Counted from the first letter of the stretch, positions 32,286 through 43,592 are shown. The stretch: 64,000 nucleotides of DNA from Shinella lacus (GCF_010994755.1 NZ_WHSB02000002.1:248001-312000), one strand, 5' to 3'. Notes: a model not told the origin generated them from the letters alone. Numbers and translations are program-made.

Positions 32286-33146
32286 ATGACCCTCGCATTT
32301 GCAGATACCGACGACGACGCACCGGACGACGGCCGTCATCCGCTCTTTGCGGACGCGCCCAGAAGCGTCTCCTTCAACAAGCTGCGCAAGCGCCTGCTTC
32401 GCCAGGTGCGCCAGGCGATGGACGACTTTTCCATGCTGAAGGGCCAGAAGCGCTGGCTCGTCGGCGTCTCCGGCGGCAAGGACAGTTATGGCCTGCTGGC
32501 GCTGCTGATGGACCTGCAATGGCGCGGCCTGCTGCCGGTAGAGCTTATCGCCTGCAATCTCGACCAGGGCCAGCCGAATTTTCCAAAACACATCCTGCCG
32601 GAATACCTGTCCTCGATCGGCATCAAACACCGCATCGAATACCGCGACACCTATTCCATCGTGAAGGAGAAGGTGCCGGCGGGGGCGACCTATTGTTCGC
32701 TGTGCTCGCGTCTGCGGCGCGGCAATCTCTATCGCATCGCGCGCGAAGAGGGCTGTGACGCGCTGGTGCTCGGCCATCACCGGGAAGACATTCTCGAAAC
32801 CTTCTTCATGAACTTCTTCCACGGCGGCCGGCTCGCCGCCATGCCGCCGAAACTCCTGAACGACGAAGGCGACCTGATGGTGCTGCGCCCGCTCGCCTAT
32901 GCGGCGGAGGAGGATCTCGCGAAATTCGCGGCCGCCATGCAGTTCCCGATCATCCCCTGCGACCTCTGCGGTTCGCAGGACGGCCTCCAGCGCAATGCGA
33001 TGAAGGCGATGCTGGCCGATATCGAGACGCGCATGCCGGGCCGCAAGGACGCCATGCTGCGGGCGCTTGGCCACACCAACCCGTCCCATCTTCTCGACCC
33101 GAAACTTTTCGATTTCTCCTCCCTCGAAACGGTAAGACACGAATGA
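32286..33146 (+). CDS. ttcA: tRNA 2-thiocytidine-32 synthetase
   Basis: ATP- and Fe-S-dependent enzyme that thiolates C32 of certain tRNAs. The 286-residue protein has the PP-loop GVSGGKDS (residues 60-67), the CxxC pair in [10 protein letters not shown] near residue 138 that helps hold the Fe-S cluster, and a later [12 protein letters not shown]. It overlaps the next gene by 4 bp (ATGA). Note that trmJ, which modifies the same tRNA position, lies 5 kb upstream. Confidence 0.92.
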   Translation: MTLAFADTDDDAPDDGRHPLFADAPRSVSFNKLRKRLLRQVRQAMDDFSMLKGQKRWLVGVSGGKDSYGLLALLMDLQWRGLLPVELIACNLDQGQPNFPKHILPEYLSSIGIKHRIEYRDTYSIVKEKVPAGATYCSLCSRLRRGNLYRIAREEGCDALVLGHHREDILETFFMNFFHGGRLAAMPPKLLNDEGDLMVLRPLAYAAEEDLAKFAAAMQFPIIPCDLCGSQDGLQRNAMKAMLADIETRMPGRKDAMLRALGHTNPSHLLDPKLFDFSSLETVRHE

Positions 33147-33964
33147 CGACGATTGACATCAATGCCCTGGCGCTGGTGCTTGCACAGGCGGCAGGGGCCG
33201 AAATCCGCCCGCGCTTTCGCGCACTCGCCAAGAGCGACATCCGCACCAAGGCGGATGCCAACGACCTGGTGACGGAGGCCGACGAAGCGGCCGAACGCTT
33301 CATCAAGAAAGAGGTCGCGGCACAGTTCCCGGGCGTGCTCTTCGTCGGCGAGGAATCAGTCGCGGCCGATCCGGCGCTGCTGCCGAAACTCGCCGATGCC
33401 GAGCTTGCCATCGTCGTCGACCCGATCGACGGCACCTTCAACTTCGCCTCGGGCGTGCCGCTCTTCGGCGTCATGGCGGCGATCGTCTCCGGTGGCGAGA
33501 CTGTCGGCGGCATCATCTATGACCCGATGGGCGATGATTTCGTGATGGCGGAAAAGGGCGGCGGCGCCTGGCAGACAGGCGACCACCGCCCGGCCGTCAA
33601 GCTGAAGACGCGCGGTGCGGCCCCGCTCGACGCCATGACCGGCATGGCCTCCACCAGCTTTCTCGATCGCGAGCGTCGCGCGCGCATCCTGTCGAACCTC
33701 GCCAAGGTGGCCTTCGTTTCGAACTATCGCTGCGCGGCGCACGAATACCGCACCTTCGCCGGCGGCCACCTGCATTACCTGATGTACAACAAGCTGATGC
33801 CCTGGGACCACCTGGCCGGCACGCTGATCGCCCAGGAAGCCGGTGCCTACGCCGCCCGCTTCGACGGCTCGCCCTACCAGCCGCACCATGTCGAGGGCGG
33901 CCTGCTCGTTGCGCCGGACAAGGACAGCTGGGAGATGCTGCGCCGCGAGGTCTTTGTCGACTGA
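33143..33964 (+). CDS. Inositol-monophosphatase-family phosphatase
   Basis: Mg-dependent phosphatase of the IMPase/HisN/CysQ superfamily, 273 residues. The metal-binding motifs are VGEES near residue 70, the signature [12 protein letters not shown] near 93 and [14 protein letters not shown] near 215. The substrate could be inositol phosphate, histidinol phosphate or PAP; position next to ttcA does not decide. It is coupled to ttcA by an ATGA overlap and ends at a strong terminator. Confidence 0.87.
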   Translation: MTTIDINALALVLAQAAGAEIRPRFRALAKSDIRTKADANDLVTEADEAAERFIKKEVAAQFPGVLFVGEESVAADPALLPKLADAELAIVVDPIDGTFNFASGVPLFGVMAAIVSGGETVGGIIYDPMGDDFVMAEKGGGAWQTGDHRPAVKLKTRGAAPLDAMTGMASTSFLDRERRARILSNLAKVAFVSNYRCAAHEYRTFAGGHLHYLMYNKLMPWDHLAGTLIAQEAGAYAARFDGSPYQPHHVEGGLLVAPDKDSWEMLRREVFVD

Positions 33965-33981
33965 GGCGGTTTTCCAACAAG

Positions 33982-34018
33982 AAAAGCCCGGCTGCATCCG
34001 CAACCGGGCTTTTTCTTT
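33982..34018 (+). terminator. Intrinsic terminator after the IMPase-family gene
   Basis: AAGCCCGG and CCGGGCTT enclose a 12-base loop containing a further short GC pairing, followed by TTTTCTTT. Confidence 0.8.
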
Positions 34019-34035
34019 GCCTGCAACTTCTCCTC

Positions 34036-34112
34036 CCGTCATCCTCGGGCTCGACCCGAGGATCCATCCGCACCCGCGGCGTGGATGGTCGGGTCTAGCC
34101 CGACCATGACGG
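34036..34112. repeat. Nested palindromic intergenic element (REP/RIME-like)
   Basis: Outer arms CCGTCAT (34036-34042) and ATGACGG (34106-34112) enclose three stems: ATCCTCGGG/CCCGAGGAT (34041-34063), CCATCC/GGATGG (34064-34088) and GGTCGGG/CCCGACC (34087-34105). The CCTCGGGCTCGACCCGAGG core is a familiar alphaproteobacterial intergenic repeat. It lies between two convergent genes and encodes nothing. Only one copy occurs in the window. Confidence 0.75.
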
Positions 34113-34131
34113 CGGAGAGGTATGGAGCTCG

Positions 34132-35379
34132 TCAGACCGGCTGGTTATGCGGCTGGAACAGCTTCCCGTGTTCGGCGATCAGCACGAAGATCAGGCCGAT
34201 GATCGACAGCGAGAAGAAGCCCATGACGAGGGGCAGCGCGGTGCCGTTGAAGGCCTGGCCGATGATCGCGCCGAGGATCGTGCCGCCGGCCGTGCCCATG
34301 AAGCCGAGCACGGAGGAGGCGGTGCCGGCGACGTGGCCGAGCGGCTCCATGGCGAGCGAGTTGAAGTTCGAGCCGATCCAGCCGAACTGGAACATCGACA
34401 GCGCGAAGAGCACGATGAAGATGGCGAACGGCACATGCGGCGCCCAGACGAGCGTCAGAAGCAGCCACAGCGTGTTGACGGCGAGGAAGCCAAGCAATGC
34501 GCCATGCGACAGCCGACGCATGCCGAACTGGCCGACGAGCCGCGCATTGACGAAGGACGACAGCGCCATGAAGGCCGCGACGCCGGCAAAGGCGACCGGG
34601 AACCAGACGCCAAGCCCGTAGATGCCGACATAGATCTGCTGCGCCGAGTTGATGAAGCCGAACAGTGCGCCGAAGATGAAGGTGCTCGCCAGCGTGTAGC
34701 AGAGCGCCACGCGGTTGGTCAGAACGATGCGGAAGCCTTGCAGCACCGAACGCACCGTGAAGGGGCGCACGTCATCGGCATGCAGCGTTTCCGGCAGGCG
34801 AAAATACATCCAGGCCCAGACGACAGAGGCCATGACGGCCATGAAGACGAAGATCAGGTGCCAATCTCCGAACAGCATGACGACCTGGCCCGTGCCCGGC
34901 GCCAGCACCGGCACGACCATGAAGACCATCATGATGAGCGACATGACCTCCGCCATCGCGCGGCCGCCGAAAATGTCGCGCACGATGGAGATGGTGATGA
35001 CGCGCATGGCGGCCGAGCCGATGCCCTGGATGAAGCGCAGCGCGAGCAGCGCCGCGAAGCTCGGCACGAAGATCGCCGCCAGCGACGACACGACATAGAC
35101 GCCGAGGCCGAAGAACATCGGCGCGCGGCGGCCGAACCGGTCCGATATCGGGCCATAGAGCAACTGCGCGAAGGCGAAGCCGATCAGGTAGGCGGAAATG
35201 ACATATTGCCGGTGGTTCTCGTTCTCGACGCCAAGGCTGGCGCCGATCTCCTGCAGGCCGGGCAGCATGATGTCGATGGCGAGAGCATTGAGCGCCATCA
35301 GCAGCGCCATGAGCGCAATGAATTCTATCTTGCCCATGCCTTTGAGGCGCTGGGCCGATTCGGGGGATAGTCCGGACAT
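34132..35379 (-). CDS. MFS drug-efflux transporter, Bcr/CflA family
   Basis: A 415-residue protein with 12 predicted membrane helices, transporting small toxic molecules out of the cell by proton antiport. The helix-1 motif ALNALAIDIMLPGLQEIG and the loop GPISDRFGRRAPMFFG (major-facilitator motif A) are typical of the Bcr/CflA group. Substrate unknown. It lies downstream of grxD on the same strand but behind a strong hairpin, so it is probably separately transcribed. Confidence 0.88.
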   Translation of the reverse strand: MSGLSPESAQRLKGMGKIEFIALMALLMALNALAIDIMLPGLQEIGASLGVENENHRQYVISAYLIGFAFAQLLYGPISDRFGRRAPMFFGLGVYVVSSLAAIFVPSFAALLALRFIQGIGSAAMRVITISIVRDIFGGRAMAEVMSLIMMVFMVVPVLAPGTGQVVMLFGDWHLIFVFMAVMASVVWAWMYFRLPETLHADDVRPFTVRSVLQGFRIVLTNRVALCYTLASTFIFGALFGFINSAQQIYVGIYGLGVWFPVAFAGVAAFMALSSFVNARLVGQFGMRRLSHGALLGFLAVNTLWLLLTLVWAPHVPFAIFIVLFALSMFQFGWIGSNFNSLAMEPLGHVAGTASSVLGFMGTAGGTILGAIIGQAFNGTALPLVMGFFSLSIIGLIFVLIAEHGKLFQPHNQPV

Positions 35380-35403
35380 AAGAATTTATTCCATAAAAGA
35401 GAG

Positions 35404-35430
35404 AAGGCGCCGCTGGGAATGCGGCGCCTT
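35404..35430 (-). terminator. Intrinsic terminator after grxD
   Basis: AAGGCGCCGC and GCGGCGCCTT form a 10-bp stem with a 7-base loop. On the minus strand it is followed by CTCTCTTTT. It lies 34 bp past the grxD stop. Confidence 0.75.
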
Positions 35431-35464
35431 TAAAAGCTTGGCCGGCCGGAAGGACCGTGAAGCG

Positions 35465-35797
35465 TCAGGCAGCGCCCTTGATCGAAATACCCTGTTCCTG
35501 AAGATGGGACTGCAATTCGCCCGACTGGAACATCTCGCGCACGATGTCGCAACCGCCGACGAACTCACCCTTCACATAAAGCTGGGGGATGGTCGGCCAG
35601 TTGGAATAGTCCTTGATGCCCTGGCGGATGTCGGCGTCGGCGAGCACGTTGATGCCCTTGTAGTCCACACCCACATAGTCGAGGATCTGCACGACCTGAC
35701 CGGAGAACCCACACTGCGGGAATTCCGGCGTGCCCTTCATGAAGACGACGACGTCGTTGTTCTTTACTTCGTTTGCGATGAAATCGTGGATGCTCAT
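35465..35797 (-). CDS. grxD: Monothiol CGFS glutaredoxin (Grx4 type)
   Basis: A 110-residue monothiol glutaredoxin that carries and delivers [2Fe-2S] clusters together with BolA partners. The active site is PQCGFS (Cys29), preceded by [12 protein letters not shown]; the glutathione-binding segments [17 protein letters not shown] and GCDIV follow. The start ATG at 35797 has AGGAA 7 bases before it. Neighbouring bolA, two genes upstream on the same strand, matches the known BolA-Grx4 partnership. Confidence 0.95.
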   Translation of the reverse strand: MSIHDFIANEVKNNDVVVFMKGTPEFPQCGFSGQVVQILDYVGVDYKGINVLADADIRQGIKDYSNWPTIPQLYVKGEFVGGCDIVREMFQSGELQSHLQEQGISIKGAA

Positions 35798-35949
35798 TGC
35801 AGTATTCCTTGGCAAATCGGCTTCAAGGGCCGATGCGATGAACCGTCCGCCCTAGATAACAATCTCGGATGACAATTGCCAGAAGGCCCTCAGAAAAAAC
35901 GCAAGGGGCTCCCTTACGATTTCCGGGGCTGTTGCGCGATGGTCGCGCC

Positions 35950-36213
35950 CTACCGGCTGCGCTGGCGCGAGCGGCTGGCAGCCGTGCGGCGGCGGCTCAC
36001 CTGCTTGCGCGGGCGCCGGGCCGGCTTATTCGCCGCCGGCTTCAGCGCCGCTTCGAGGATGTCGCCGAGGAGGCCGCCGGACGCCTTCTTGCGCGTCGTC
36101 GTCCTGCGGCGCGTGCGCTTGGCCGTTGTCTTGCGCACGCCGGTCTTCTTCAGCACTTCCTTGAGGGCCGCATCGACCACGCCGGAGACGAGTTCATCGA
36201 GGAGACCGGCCAT
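35950..36213 (-). CDS. Small basic protein of unknown function between bolA and grxD
   Basis: An 87-residue, strongly basic protein. Two similar amphipathic segments are visible, GLLDELVSGVVDAALKEV at residues 3-20 and GGLLGDILEAALKPA near 46-60; each is followed by a Lys/Arg/Thr-rich tail (RKTTAKRTRRRTTTRKK; RRPRKQVSRRRTAASRSR). The tails look like histone-H1-type nucleic-acid-binding tails. The ATG is preceded by GGAG lying at the bolA stop codon, 6 bp upstream, so it is probably co-translated with bolA. No family recognised. Confidence 0.7.
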   Translation of the reverse strand: MAGLLDELVSGVVDAALKEVLKKTGVRKTTAKRTRRRTTTRKKASGGLLGDILEAALKPAANKPARRPRKQVSRRRTAASRSRQRSR

Positions 36214-36219
36214 GGCGGA

Positions 36220-36453
36220 TTACTCCGGAATGGAGGTCTGGAGGGCGAGCGCATGCAGCACCCCGCCCATATTGCCCTTTAGGGCGTCATAGACCATCTG
36301 GTGCTGCTGCACGCGGGTCTTGCCGCGAAACGCTTCCGCGACGACCTCGGCTGCATAGTGATCGCCGTCGCCGGCAAGATCGCGGATGACAACCTTCGCG
36401 CCGGGAATGCCGGACTTGATCATGTCTTCGATATCGCCGGGTGACATAGGCAT
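36220..36453 (-). CDS. bolA: BolA-family protein
   Basis: A 77-residue BolA/YrbA-like protein that binds a [2Fe-2S] cluster jointly with a monothiol glutaredoxin and signals iron status. Motifs: GDHYAAEVVAEAFRGKTRVQQHQMVY region with the conserved His in RVQQHQMVY, and the C-terminal HALALQT. The start at 36453 follows GGGAG; the long upstream frame is purL antiframe sequence. It sits 19 bp behind purL and ahead of the basic protein and grxD. Confidence 0.92.
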   Translation of the reverse strand: MPMSPGDIEDMIKSGIPGAKVVIRDLAGDGDHYAAEVVAEAFRGKTRVQQHQMVYDALKGNMGGVLHALALQTSIPE

Positions 36454-36472
36454 GTGGACTGCTCCCTTATAA

Positions 36473-38710
<2,238 letters not shown>

Positions 38711-38814
38711 CGTCGCTCGTCTTGTCGGTGGAGGGCAGCTTTGCGGTCTCTTTACCTCATGCTGCTTTGCAGTGCGACAGGAAAATGACCTGCAATCACA
38801 GGCGAACGAGGCCG

Positions 38815-40233
38815 TCAGGCGAGGCTGTCGTAACCGGTCGGGCCATGGACGAGCAGGCGGCGTAGCCGCGTCAGGCCGGACACGACATCCTCGCGGTTTT
38901 CCGGCGGCGAGAAGCCGATGCGGACGCGGTGGAACGTCTTCTCCGAGCGGCCAGCCTTGAACTCGTCCTCGTCGTCGATGAGGATATCCTCGGCGAAAGC
39001 GGCCTGGCGGAACGTGCCGGACAGCCAGGGATCGGGCAGCTTCAGCCAGAGGAACGGCACACGCGGATGCGACGCGAAATCCAGCCCGGCGAAAATCTCG
39101 CGCGCAATGGCCTCGCGCGCCTGCACCTCGTCTGCGACGGCGCTGCGGATGGCATCGGCCGTGCCTGAAAGCACGAGGCGGGCGGCGACTTCGGCGAGCA
39201 GGAAGGGCAGGCCGCCGCTCACCATCTTGTGCGCGATGCGCACGCGCTGCGCCAGATGCGGCGGGCAGGCGATCCAGCCGCCGCGCACACCGGCAGCCAC
39301 GCTTTTCGACAGGCCGCCGACAAGGAAGGTCCGATCCGGCGCAATCTCGGCAAGCAGAGGAATGCCGTTGTCGACGGTGGCGCCGTAGAGATTGTCCTCG
39401 ATCAGCCAGACATTGTGCCGCTTGGCGATGGCCGCGATGGCGCGGCGGCGGTCCTCCGGCATGGTGGCGAGCGTCGGGTTCTGCGCGGCGCTCATCAGAA
39501 AGGCGAGTTTCGGGTGCTGCTGTACGCAAACGCGCTCGAAATCGTCCGGGATCACGCCATAGGCATCCGATTCGACGAGCGCTGTCTGGCGGCCGAGCAG
39601 GGCGGTGCCGCGGCTGACCTGCGAATAGGTGAGGTGCTCGAAGACGATGCGGTCTCCGGGCGCGGTGATGACGGAGACGGCCGCGATGATGCCAGCATGC
39701 GCGCCAAGCGTCGGCACGATGCTGTCGATGCCGGGCTGCCAGTTGCCGCTGCCCAGCCAGCGCTGGCCGGCTTCCAGCCAGTGGCGGGGGAAGTTGCGGG
39801 TGTAGCTCGCAATCTCGTTCGGCTGCTCCCGGCAGATTGCCGCGAGAATATCGGTCACGGCTGCGGATTGCCCGATATCGGTCGCCGCGGTCGTGTCGAA
39901 GCGCAGTTTTCCGGGCGGTGCATTGGCGGCGCGCGTGCCGGCGAGCCTTGCGCTGACCGGATCGACGGCAGGGGAGGGATTGTGCTCCGACGTGCCCAGC
40001 ACATAGGTGCCGCGCCCCACTTCACCGCTGACGAGGCCGCGTTCGCGCACCATGCTGTAGGCGCGGCTGACGGTGCCGATGGTGACGCCGATATCATAGG
40101 CGAGGTTGCGCTGCGGCGGCAGCTTGCTGCCAGAGGCGAGCGCGCCGGCATTGATCGCCTGCTCGATCTGGTCGGCGATGCGGACATAAAGCGGCCCGTC
40201 GGAGGCCTGGAGATCGGGAAGCCAATTTGTCAT
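38815..40233 (-). CDS. MocR-type GntR regulator with aminotransferase domain
   Basis: A 472-residue regulator with a GntR winged HTH at residues 10-80 ([25 protein letters not shown]) joined to a fold-type I aminotransferase-like domain (about 120-460) whose PLP lysine lies in [15 protein letters not shown]. Such proteins sense amino compounds or PLP itself. It is divergent from the DUF1127 gene across 94 bp, suggesting that gene, itself or both as targets. No pdx or aminotransferase genes adjoin it, so the regulated pathway is unknown. Confidence 0.9.
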   Translation of the reverse strand: MTNWLPDLQASDGPLYVRIADQIEQAINAGALASGSKLPPQRNLAYDIGVTIGTVSRAYSMVRERGLVSGEVGRGTYVLGTSEHNPSPAVDPVSARLAGTRAANAPPGKLRFDTTAATDIGQSAAVTDILAAICREQPNEIASYTRNFPRHWLEAGQRWLGSGNWQPGIDSIVPTLGAHAGIIAAVSVITAPGDRIVFEHLTYSQVSRGTALLGRQTALVESDAYGVIPDDFERVCVQQHPKLAFLMSAAQNPTLATMPEDRRRAIAAIAKRHNVWLIEDNLYGATVDNGIPLLAEIAPDRTFLVGGLSKSVAAGVRGGWIACPPHLAQRVRIAHKMVSGGLPFLLAEVAARLVLSGTADAIRSAVADEVQAREAIAREIFAGLDFASHPRVPFLWLKLPDPWLSGTFRQAAFAEDILIDDEDEFKAGRSEKTFHRVRIGFSPPENREDVVSGLTRLRRLLVHGPTGYDSLA

Positions 40234-40327
40234 GGTGCCAATTCTTATATTGCACCGCTGACAGAGTCAATTATCTCTTTAATGTATCGATTGCTACTAT
40301 TTCAGTGGCTTTTCACGAGAATTGACA

Positions 40328-40543
40328 ATGACAATTGATACAATCTTCGCCGAATCCGGCATTCGGCCCCGGAGATCGCTGCGGGCAATTGCCTACCGCG
40401 GCTGGCTCGCCTTGCGGGCCTATTGCCTGAAGCGGCGCACGCGCCATGCCCTGCTGGAGCTCACCGACGACGAGCTGCGCGACATCGGCATCACCCGCAC
40501 CGAGGCGCACCGCGAGGTCCGGAAATCGTTCTACTGGGATTGA
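40328..40543 (+). CDS. DUF1127 small arginine-rich protein
   Basis: A 71-residue protein whose C-terminal half, LKRRTRHALLELTDDELRDI followed by GITRTEAHREV, is the DUF1127 domain. In Agrobacterium, small DUF1127 proteins have been tied to phosphate and carbon metabolism and RNA/protein turnover. The N-terminal extension (about 30 residues) is of the longer DUF1127 type. A TTG 6 bases upstream is an alternative start. Divergent from the MocR regulator. Confidence 0.85.
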   Translation: MTIDTIFAESGIRPRRSLRAIAYRGWLALRAYCLKRRTRHALLELTDDELRDIGITRTEAHREVRKSFYWD

Positions 40544-40553
40544 GTTTTAACGC

Positions 40554-40946
40554 TCAGCAGCCCTTGCCGCCGCCGGCCCAGCGCTGGACGTCGCTCGCGA
40601 TGCGCGCGCCGACGGCTTCGCCCATCATCGGGCCGAAGGCATCGAGCTTTGCCGGGTTGCCTTCCGCCTGCACGACGAGCAGCGGGCGGGATTCCGGCGA
40701 GTTGCGGTGCACGACAAGAATGCGCGGGCGGCCGGAGAAGGAGTTCAGCTCCGGCGCGAGGCGATAGGCCTTGAAGGCCGGGTCGCCCGATTTGAACCAG
40801 CAGCTGTTTGCGGCAAGCGCCACCCGCTCCATGGTCGGCAGCGCGCCGCCATTGACCTTCGGCGCCGGGGTCTTCGTCTGGCAAGCGGCCAGAGCCGCGA
40901 CGGCGGCGAGCGGCAGGAGAAGCTTGGCTGGGAGAAGAGGGCGCAT
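40554..40946 (-). CDS. Putative lipoprotein of unknown function
   Basis: A 130-residue protein with a lipoprotein signal: MRPLLPAKLLLPLAAVAALAAC ends in the lipobox LAAC at Cys22, so the mature protein would be membrane-anchored by that cysteine. The rest contains SCWFKSGDPAFKAYRLAPEL and ends in a glycine-rich GGGKGC. No family recognised with certainty. It lies 47 bp behind purQ on the same strand; it also converges with the DUF1127 gene, 10 bp apart. Confidence 0.75.
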   Translation of the reverse strand: MRPLLPAKLLLPLAAVAALAACQTKTPAPKVNGGALPTMERVALAANSCWFKSGDPAFKAYRLAPELNSFSGRPRILVVHRNSPESRPLLVVQAEGNPAKLDAFGPMMGEAVGARIASDVQRWAGGGKGC

Positions 40947-40993
40947 GAAAAGCCTTTCGGGAATGGATATGCGCCCTTGATAACAAGCGTGCG

Positions 40994-41665
40994 TTAAGCA
41001 GCGATTACGTCGAGCACCGATGCGAAGAGGCCGCGGCCATCCGAACCGCCATGCGCGGCTTCGATGAGGTTTTCCGGATGCGGCATCAGGCCGAGCACGT
41101 TGCCCTTCGCGTTGATGACGCCGGCAATGTCGTTCAGCGAGCCGTTCGGGTTGGTGCCTTCGGCATAGCGGAACACGACCTGGCCATCGCCTTCGATCGC
41201 GGCGAGCGTCTCGGCATCGGCAAAGAAGTTGCCGTCGTGGTGGGCGACCGGGCAGCGGATGATCTGGCCCTTGTCGTAAGCGCGGGTGAAGTCGGTCTCG
41301 GCATTGGCCACTTCCAGCTTCACTTCGCGGCAGACGAATTTCAGCGAGGAATTGCGCATCAGCGCGCCGGGCAGCAGGCCCGCTTCGAGCAGGATCTGGA
41401 AGCCGTTGCACACGCCCAGAACCTTCACGCCGGCTTCCGCCTTCGCCTTGATCGCCTGCATGACGGGCATGCGCGCGGCAATCGCGCCGCAGCGCAGGTA
41501 ATCGCCATAGGAGAAGCCACCCGGAATGACGATCAGGTCGACATCCGGCAGGTCTGTTTCCGTCTGCCAGACGGTGACCGGTGCTACGCCGGAAATCTTG
41601 GTCAGCGCCGCGATCATGTCGCGGTCACGGTTGAGGCCGGGAAGTTGGACGACGGCGGACTTCAT
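40994..41665 (-). CDS. purQ: Phosphoribosylformylglycinamidine synthase glutaminase subunit
   Basis: Class I glutamine amidotransferase subunit delivering ammonia to PurL. The 223-residue protein has the nucleophile in GVCNGFQIL and the His/Glu pair in [25 protein letters not shown] forms the oxyanion region. Its ATG overlaps the stop of the coiled-coil ORF (ATGA), so the two are translationally coupled. Part of purC-purS-ORF-purQ. Confidence 0.96.
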   Translation of the reverse strand: MKSAVVQLPGLNRDRDMIAALTKISGVAPVTVWQTETDLPDVDLIVIPGGFSYGDYLRCGAIAARMPVMQAIKAKAEAGVKVLGVCNGFQILLEAGLLPGALMRNSSLKFVCREVKLEVANAETDFTRAYDKGQIIRCPVAHHDGNFFADAETLAAIEGDGQVVFRYAEGTNPNGSLNDIAGVINAKGNVLGLMPHPENLIEAAHGGSDGRGLFASVLDVIAA

Positions 41666-41919
41666 GGGTGTGGTTCAAACCTTGCCTGGGCCTCGGCGAG
41701 TTCACGCAGTTCGAGGCGGTTTTCGATACGGTCGAGGCGTTGGTCGACGCGCTCCAGCCGCGAATAGATGTGATGAACGTCCTGCTGCACGGTCACGATT
41801 GCTCCGCGCATCGTGATCATCTCGCTACGAAGGTCGGAAAGGCCCGTGTCCAATTTGTCCATTCGGGCATGGATGCTTTTCAGCACCTCGTAGAGCAGTT
41901 CGTTCGTGACCTCTGCCAT
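41662..41919 (-). CDS. Small coiled-coil protein between purS and purQ
   Basis: An 85-residue, almost wholly helical protein. Hydrophobic residues recur with heptad spacing from about residue 8 to 75 (for example [19 protein letters not shown] and [20 protein letters not shown]), as in a parallel coiled coil. No cysteine, no signal peptide, no catalytic motif. It begins 19 bp after purS and overlaps purQ by 4 bp, so it is made with the FGAM synthase subunits. Function unknown; similar small coiled-coil ORFs occur in alphaproteobacteria. Confidence 0.75.
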   Translation of the reverse strand: MAEVTNELLYEVLKSIHARMDKLDTGLSDLRSEMITMRGAIVTVQQDVHHIYSRLERVDQRLDRIENRLELRELAEAQARFEPHP

Positions 41920-41938
41920 TGCCTATGTCCTTCAACCG

Positions 41939-42181
41939 TCAGGCGAGGGCGATAGTATAATTCTCGATTACCGTGTTGGCCAGCAGCTTGTCGCACATTG
42001 CCTTGAGGTCGGCTTCGGCCTTGGCGCGGTCGGCGGTGGCGAGTTCCAGGTCGAAAACCTTGCCCTGGCGGATAGCGCCGACGCCCTCGAAGCCGAGGCT
42101 GCCGAGCGCGCCTTCGATCGCCTTGCCCTGCGGGTCCAAAACACCGTTCTTGAGCGTCACCGTTACGCGTGCCTTGATCAT
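41939..42181 (-). CDS. purS: FGAM synthase subunit PurS
   Basis: An 80-residue small subunit that bridges PurL and PurQ in the three-part FGAM synthase. Sequence MIKARVTVTLKNGVLDPQGK and the GFEGVGAIRQGKVFDL strand are diagnostic. The start at 42181 is preceded by GAGGAAGAC. It lies 44 bp behind purC. Confidence 0.95.
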   Translation of the reverse strand: MIKARVTVTLKNGVLDPQGKAIEGALGSLGFEGVGAIRQGKVFDLELATADRAKAEADLKAMCDKLLANTVIENYTIALA

Positions 42182-42225
42182 GTCTTCCTCTTCAAACCAA
42201 ATATGTTCGGCTGGCCGGTGAAGGG

Positions 42226-42990
42226 TTACTTCACCAGGACCGGACCGGTGCCGCGCACGGGCTCGTTCTCGTTGATGATGCCCAGGCGCCGAGCGACTTC
42301 CTGATAGGCTTCCAGCAGCCCGCCGAGATCGCGGCGGAAGCGGTCCTTGTCCATCTTCTCCTGGGTCGCGATGTCCCACAGGCGGCAGCTGTCCGGCGAA
42401 ATCTCGTCGGCGATGATGATGCGCATCATGTCGCCTTCATAGAGGCGGCCGCACTCGATCTTGAAATCGACGAGCTGGATGCCGACGCCGAGGAAGAGGC
42501 CGGAGAGGAAGTCGTTGACGCGGATGGCGAGCGCCATGATGTCGTCGAGTTCCTGCGGGCTCGCCCAGCCGAAGGCGGTGATGTGCTCTTCGGAGACCAT
42601 CGGGTCTTCGAGCGCATCGGCCTTGAAATAGAATTCGATGATGGAGCGCGGAAGGACGGTGCCTTCCTCGATGCCGAGGCGCTTGGAGAGCGAGCCTGCG
42701 GCAACGTTGCGCACGACCACTTCGAGCGGGATGATCTCGACTTCCTTGATCAGCTGCTCGCGCATGTTGAGGCGGCGGATGAAATGGGTCGGAATACCCA
42801 TCTTGTTGAGCTGCGTGAAGAGGAACTCGGAGATGCGGTTGTTCAGCACGCCCTTTCCGTCGATGACATCGTGTTTCTTCTTGTTGAAGGCGGTCGCATC
42901 GTCCTTGAAGAACTGGATCAGCGTGCCTGGCTCAGGGCCTTCATAAAGAATCTTGCCCTTGCCCTCGTAGATACGGCGGCGACGGTTCAT
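42226..42990 (-). CDS. purC: SAICAR synthetase
   Basis: Joins CAIR and aspartate with ATP in purine synthesis. The 254-residue protein has [37 protein letters not shown] and the signature [10 protein letters not shown] followed by [13 protein letters not shown]. The start at 42990 is chosen for homology and an AGAGAAA ribosome site; the frame extends to 43077 without similarity. First gene of the purC-purS-ORF-purQ series, divergent from the DUF1476 gene. Confidence 0.96.
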   Translation of the reverse strand: MNRRRRIYEGKGKILYEGPEPGTLIQFFKDDATAFNKKKHDVIDGKGVLNNRISEFLFTQLNKMGIPTHFIRRLNMREQLIKEVEIIPLEVVVRNVAAGSLSKRLGIEEGTVLPRSIIEFYFKADALEDPMVSEEHITAFGWASPQELDDIMALAIRVNDFLSGLFLGVGIQLVDFKIECGRLYEGDMMRIIIADEISPDSCRLWDIATQEKMDKDRFRRDLGGLLEAYQEVARRLGIINENEPVRGTGPVLVK

Positions 42991-43214
42991 GGATTTTTCT
43001 CTGTTGTTGGCGCGCTTGGGGGCCGCGCAGGTGTCGTTCGTTTGCGCTCCCATAAACGAAATGCTGCACTTTAACAATCGGCGTCTCGCCCGATCCCCCG
43101 TTTTCCGGCCTTCCCGGAACTTCCGAAGTCACGAAAGTTCGCGTTGCACTTTTGCCGTCGTTTTGATTTATGGGCGGGGAACCCAACGGGCAAAAGAATC
43201 TACGGGAGTCATGG

Positions 43215-43532
43215 ATGACCAACATGCAGGATCGGGAAAAGGCCTTCGAGGCCAAGTTCGCGCTGGACGAGGAGCTGCGCTTCAGGGCTGAGGCACGCCG
43301 CAACAAGCTGGTCGGCCTCTGGGCTGCCGGCCTGCTCGGCAAGACGGACGCTGACGCGGACAGCTATGCGAGGGACGTCGTCGCCGCTGATTTCGAGGAA
43401 GTCGGCCATGAGGATGTCGTGCGCAAGATCAAGGCCGATTTCGACGCTGCCGGTGTTGCCCGCAGCGAAGACGAAATCCGCGTCCAGATGCTGGAGCTTC
43501 TCGCCGTCGCGATCGCGCAGGTCGAAGCCTAA
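43215..43532 (+). CDS. DUF1476 protein, F1-ATPase zeta-type inhibitor
   Basis: A 105-residue, all-helical protein of DUF1476, identified in Paracoccus as the zeta subunit that blocks ATP hydrolysis by the F1Fo-ATPase; alphaproteobacterial only. The N-terminal MQDREKAFEAKFALDEEL is the segment equivalent to the inhibitory region, followed by NKLVGLWAAGLLG. GGGAG precedes the ATG at 43215; a second ATG at 43224 is possible. It is alone, divergent from purC, and ends at a hairpin terminator. Whether the rhizobial zeta is a strong inhibitor varies between species. Confidence 0.9.
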   Translation: MTNMQDREKAFEAKFALDEELRFRAEARRNKLVGLWAAGLLGKTDADADSYARDVVAADFEEVGHEDVVRKIKADFDAAGVARSEDEIRVQMLELLAVAIAQVEA

Positions 43533-43556
43533 TCAGCGGATGCAATCACGCATAGG

Positions 43557-43590
43557 AAAGCCGCCTGGTGATGCCGGGCGGCTTTTTCGT
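43557..43590 (+). terminator. Intrinsic terminator after the DUF1476 gene
   Basis: AAAGCCGCC and GGCGGCTTT enclose an 11-base loop, followed by TTTCG. It lies between convergent genes and could also serve the PAS-GGDEF-EAL gene on the other strand. Confidence 0.75.
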
Positions 43591-43592
43591 TT

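Noticed and set aside
38711-39529. N-terminal extension fused to PurL
   Set aside because: The extra 270 codons are antisense to the MocR gene and lack similarity; PurL starts normally at 38710.
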